A stretch of DNA of 64,000 nucleotides, taken from Pseudomonas frederiksbergensis. GTDB lineage: Bacteria > Pseudomonadota > Gammaproteobacteria > Pseudomonadales > Pseudomonadaceae. Shown piece by piece: positions 61,945 to 64,000 of the stretch; the stretch's first letter is position 1; every line of letters starts with the position of its first letter. Location of the stretch: positions 4,828,501 to 4,892,500 of the forward strand of contig NZ_FNTF01000002.1 of NCBI RefSeq assembly GCF_900105495.1. Reading direction: 5' to 3'. A program made the position numbers and the translations under genes. Under the pieces are notes generated by a model. The model was not told the origin of the DNA and ran no database searches. It saw only the letters and a program-made list of their open reading frames with translations.

Positions 61945-63107
61945 GGATGGCAGACCAGTTCGGTCCACTTGTTGTCGCCACGATGGTTGGCGATCACGGT
62001 TTCGATGAAAGCCATGCCGCGCAATCCCACTTCGATGCCCGGCACACCGGGGGCCTCATTGCCTTTGAGGTTGCTGCGGATCGCGCTGGCGAAGTCGCCG
62101 TAGAGGTTGGCCATGGCCTCCAGATAACCTTCGGGATGTCCGGCGGGCAGACGCATGCGTCGGTTCGCGGCTTCGCACAACCAGGGTTGACCGACACCGG
62201 AACGCAGGGTGCGCAAGGGTTGATCGATGGCGCGATGAATCAGGCTCGACGGTTCTTCCTGACGCCACTCCAGCCCGCCCTTGTCGCCGTAGATGCGGAT
62301 CTTCAACGGATTCTCTTCGCCAGCGCAGACCTGGCTGGCGATCAATACACCGCTCGCGCCGTCGGCCATCTTGAACAGCATCGCCGCGTCGTCGTCCAGT
62401 TGCCGGCTTGCAAGGTGCGTATTCAACATCGCACACAGGTGCTTGATCGGTTGGTCTGCGACGAATTCGGCCAATGAAAAGGCATGGGTGCCAATATCGC
62501 CAATGCAGCCGCCCAACCCTGACTGTTCGGGCAGATCGCGCCAGCCCGCCTGCTTGTTGCCCTGCCCGGCCACATCCTGACTGAGCCAGCCCTGGGGATA
62601 CTCGACGATCACCTTGCGCACCGTGCCGATCACGCCGTCGCGGACCATTTGCCGAGCCTGCCAGACCATCGGATAACCGAGGTAGGTGTGAGCCAATCCA
62701 TAGAGGCGATCGCTGCTCTCCAGCAGTTTCTTGAGAGGTAACAGCTCGGACAGATTCAGCGCCGCGGGTTTCTCGCTGAACACATGAAACCCTGCACTCA
62801 GCGCCCGAGTGGCAATCGGCGCGTGCAGGTGATTAGGGGTGACGATGACGAGCAGTTCCATGCGCCGATCGGCGGGCAGTGCGCCCTCGGCATCGAGCAT
62901 CTGCTGCCAGTCGCTGTAGCAGCGCGAAGCGGACAATCCCAGCGCCGCGCCTGTAGCCTGGTTGTTGCGGGCGTCTCGGCTGAACACACCGCACACCAAT
63001 TCAAAACGACCATCGAGCCCGGCGGCCTGACGATGAGCCTTGCCAATGAAGGCACCCTCGCCGCCTCCGACAAAGCCCATTCTTATTTTTGCCACTGGAA
63101 CGTTCAT
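61941..63107 (-). CDS. Gfo/Idh/MocA-family NAD(P) oxidoreductase
   Basis: The 388-residue protein has an N-terminal Rossmann domain (RMGFVGGGEGAFIGKAHRQA, VIVTPNHLHAPIATRAL), the family EKP motif in HVFSEKPAALN and a C-terminal alpha/beta domain with GGCIGDIGTHAFSLAEF. It oxidises a sugar or cyclitol. It is the first gene of the dehydrogenase-isomerase-permease operon and is divergent from the LacI regulator, with the palindrome at 63344-63377 between them. Confidence 0.92.
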   Translation of the reverse strand: MNVPVAKIRMGFVGGGEGAFIGKAHRQAAGLDGRFELVCGVFSRDARNNQATGAALGLSASRCYSDWQQMLDAEGALPADRRMELLVIVTPNHLHAPIATRALSAGFHVFSEKPAALNLSELLPLKKLLESSDRLYGLAHTYLGYPMVWQARQMVRDGVIGTVRKVIVEYPQGWLSQDVAGQGNKQAGWRDLPEQSGLGGCIGDIGTHAFSLAEFVADQPIKHLCAMLNTHLASRQLDDDAAMLFKMADGASGVLIASQVCAGEENPLKIRIYGDKGGLEWRQEEPSSLIHRAIDQPLRTLRSGVGQPWLCEAANRRMRLPAGHPEGYLEAMANLYGDFASAIRSNLKGNEAPGVPGIEVGLRGMAFIETVIANHRGDNKWTELVCHP

Positions 63108-63153
63108 CGCGACTTTTCTCTGTTTGAGGCACTACACATCTTTTTGGCCCCCC

Positions 63154-63299
63154 GTAGCAGCTGCCGAACCTGCGAGGCTGCGTTCGACTGCGAAGCAGTC
63201 GTCAAATCAGTTTGCGGGCGCTTTCAGGCAAACCGCGTATGCAGGCCTGGCGAGGACTTCGTCCTCGAACGCAGCCTCGCAGGCTCGGCAGCTGCTACA
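63154..63299. repeat. Inverted pair of Pseudomonas REP-like elements
   Basis: GTAGCAGCTGCCGAACC begins a unit at 63154-63202, and the inverted copy, ending GGCTCGGCAGCTGCTAC, lies at 63250-63299. They match the pair at 3733-3880. The right copy has GGACTTCGTCCTC in place of the usual end, so its outer arm has diverged. Confidence 0.85.
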
Positions 63300-63343
63300 G
63301 ACTTAGCCTTATGTAGATACCTATGCTGTTTGGACACTTAAAC

Positions 63344-63377
63344 TCCGTGGCGATGTAACCGGTTACATCGCCACGGA
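63344..63377. promoter_or_regulatory. Perfect 34-bp palindrome, likely LacI-family operator
   Basis: The sequence is a gapless dyad of 17-base arms centred between 63360 and 63361, with the core ATGTAACCGGTTACAT. LacI/GalR-family operators are palindromes with a central CG and this general shape. It lies 116 bp upstream of the LacI-type gene and 237 bp upstream of the dehydrogenase start. No T run follows, so it is not a terminator. Confidence 0.75.
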
Positions 63378-63492
63378 AATTTAGGCCCTGTTGCGCGAGG
63401 TGTCAAACCCCGGATTAATATCGACGAACATTTCAGGGCACGCTCGACTTGCGCTAAGCTCGCCAGCCGCACAGTTCGACAACGAGGTGGTC

Positions 63493-64000
63493 TTGTCCAA
63501 TATCCGTGAAGTCGCCCGGCTTGCCGGCGTCTCGGTGGCCACGGTCTCCAGAACGCTGAAATCGCCTGAGCGCGTGCTCCCCGACACGCGGGACAAGGTC
63601 AACGCCGCCGTGGAAAAGGCCGGTTATCGGCCGAACCTGATGGCGGTGCAGTTTCGCTCACGCAGGACGGGCAACCTGGTGATTCTGGTCCCGGCCATCG
63701 CCAACACGTTTTTCGCCCGGGTGATCAGCGGTGCCCAACAGGCTGCCCAGGCCGCCGGGTACCGACTGCTGCTGTGCGACACCCAGGGTCGTGAGGAAAT
63801 CGAACGGGAATTCGCCGAGCTGGTGTACGCCCATCAGGCCGATGGCGTGATTCAACTGCGCGCCTACGACCCTTTTGAAGCGACCTTCCCCAGCGCCGAG
63901 TTACCGCCCATCGTCAACGCCTGTGAGGTGATTCAAGGCGGCCGCCATCCCACGATCAGCCTCGACAACCGCGCAGCAGCCAAGGCCATGACCGAGCATT
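63493..64000 (+). CDS. LacI-family transcriptional regulator, partial
   Basis: A frame from TTG 63493 (GAGGTGG upstream) runs to the window end. It opens with the LacI helix-turn-helix SNIREVARLAGVSVATVSRT and the hinge GYRPNLMAVQFRSRRTGNL, then the periplasmic-binding-protein-like domain (VPAIANTFFARVISGAQQAA, DGVIQLRAYDP). The C-terminal half is beyond the window. It is divergent from the sugar operon and most likely represses it through the palindrome at 63344-63377, with the substrate or its product as inducer. Confidence 0.92.
   Translation, partial: MSNIREVARLAGVSVATVSRTLKSPERVLPDTRDKVNAAVEKAGYRPNLMAVQFRSRRTGNLVILVPAIANTFFARVISGAQQAAQAAGYRLLLCDTQGREEIEREFAELVYAHQADGVIQLRAYDPFEATFPSAELPPIVNACEVIQGGRHPTISLDNRAAAKAMTEH

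Overview
The window looks like a chromosomal segment of a Pseudomonas of the fluorescens/putida type. The signs are moderately high GC, dense short operons, Pseudomonas-style REP palindromes (positions 3733-3880, 49212-49267, 54921-54945, 63154-63299), and genes typical of the genus (phaG-like transacylase, pcs, ligD with its usual partner genes, ldcAB-like lysine decarboxylation pair). I saw no rRNA, tRNA, CRISPR array, insertion sequence or prophage. The genus is an inference from gene content and repeats.

Region 1 (1-11900) is a catabolic locus. A DUF1302 outer-membrane protein (cut by the window start) and an RBBP9-type hydrolase lie beside a divergent AraC-family regulator. After a terminator and an inverted REP pair comes a seven-gene operon on the minus strand: quinone oxidoreductase, TauD/TfdA-type dioxygenase (broken by a one-base frameshift), BKACE/DUF849 enzyme, MFS transporter, DsbA/FrnE-type oxidoreductase, Rieske protein and YeiH-type exporter. 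A thiolase is divergent from it. A near-identical 40-bp element, holding GAAAAG-type boxes exactly 21 bp apart, sits about 82 bp upstream of both minus-strand units. This points to one AraC-controlled regulon for an unidentified substrate.

Region 2 (12331-36575) is a large exopolysaccharide (EPS) locus. It contains a WcaJ-type initiating transferase, a WecG/CpsF glycosyltransferase, four further glycosyltransferases, two left-handed beta-helix acetyltransferases, a VirK/DUF535 protein, a GMC oxidoreductase preceded by a tiny Tat-signal peptide gene, a flippase, a Wzy-type polymerase, a secreted glycoside hydrolase, an AT-rich phosphoethanolamine-transferase-like gene, galE, a BY-kinase, a Wzz-type co-polymerase, a beta-barrel protein and a short OPX protein. 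Next to it is a small secreted protein ending in a VPLPA-CTERM-like (exosortase) sorting signal, although no exosortase is visible. The short OPX plus separate barrel resembles the VpsN/VpsM type of export machine rather than classical Wza.

Region 3 (36925-49280) is a mosaic: a 1-Cys peroxiredoxin, a GT25 glycosyltransferase, the ldcB-ldcA-like antiporter/decarboxylase pair, an HxlR regulator divergent from a cysteine hydrolase/aldehyde dehydrogenase operon, RidA and GFA proteins, small conserved proteins, and two decayed genes (a LysR tail and an OmpP1/FadL tail).

Region 4 (49286-59513) holds ligD with a methyltransferase and a haem-oxygenase-like iron enzyme, a cupin, a TerB/DUF533 protein, phosphatidylcholine synthase, DUF488, GNAT, a metallophosphoesterase, and the phaG-like gene convergent with it.

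Region 5 (59551-64000) is a sugar or sugar-alcohol catabolic operon (nucleoside/sugar MFS, TIM-barrel isomerase, Gfo/Idh/MocA dehydrogenase). It is divergent from a LacI-family regulator that runs off the window end, with a perfect 34-bp palindrome containing a LacI-type operator core between them.
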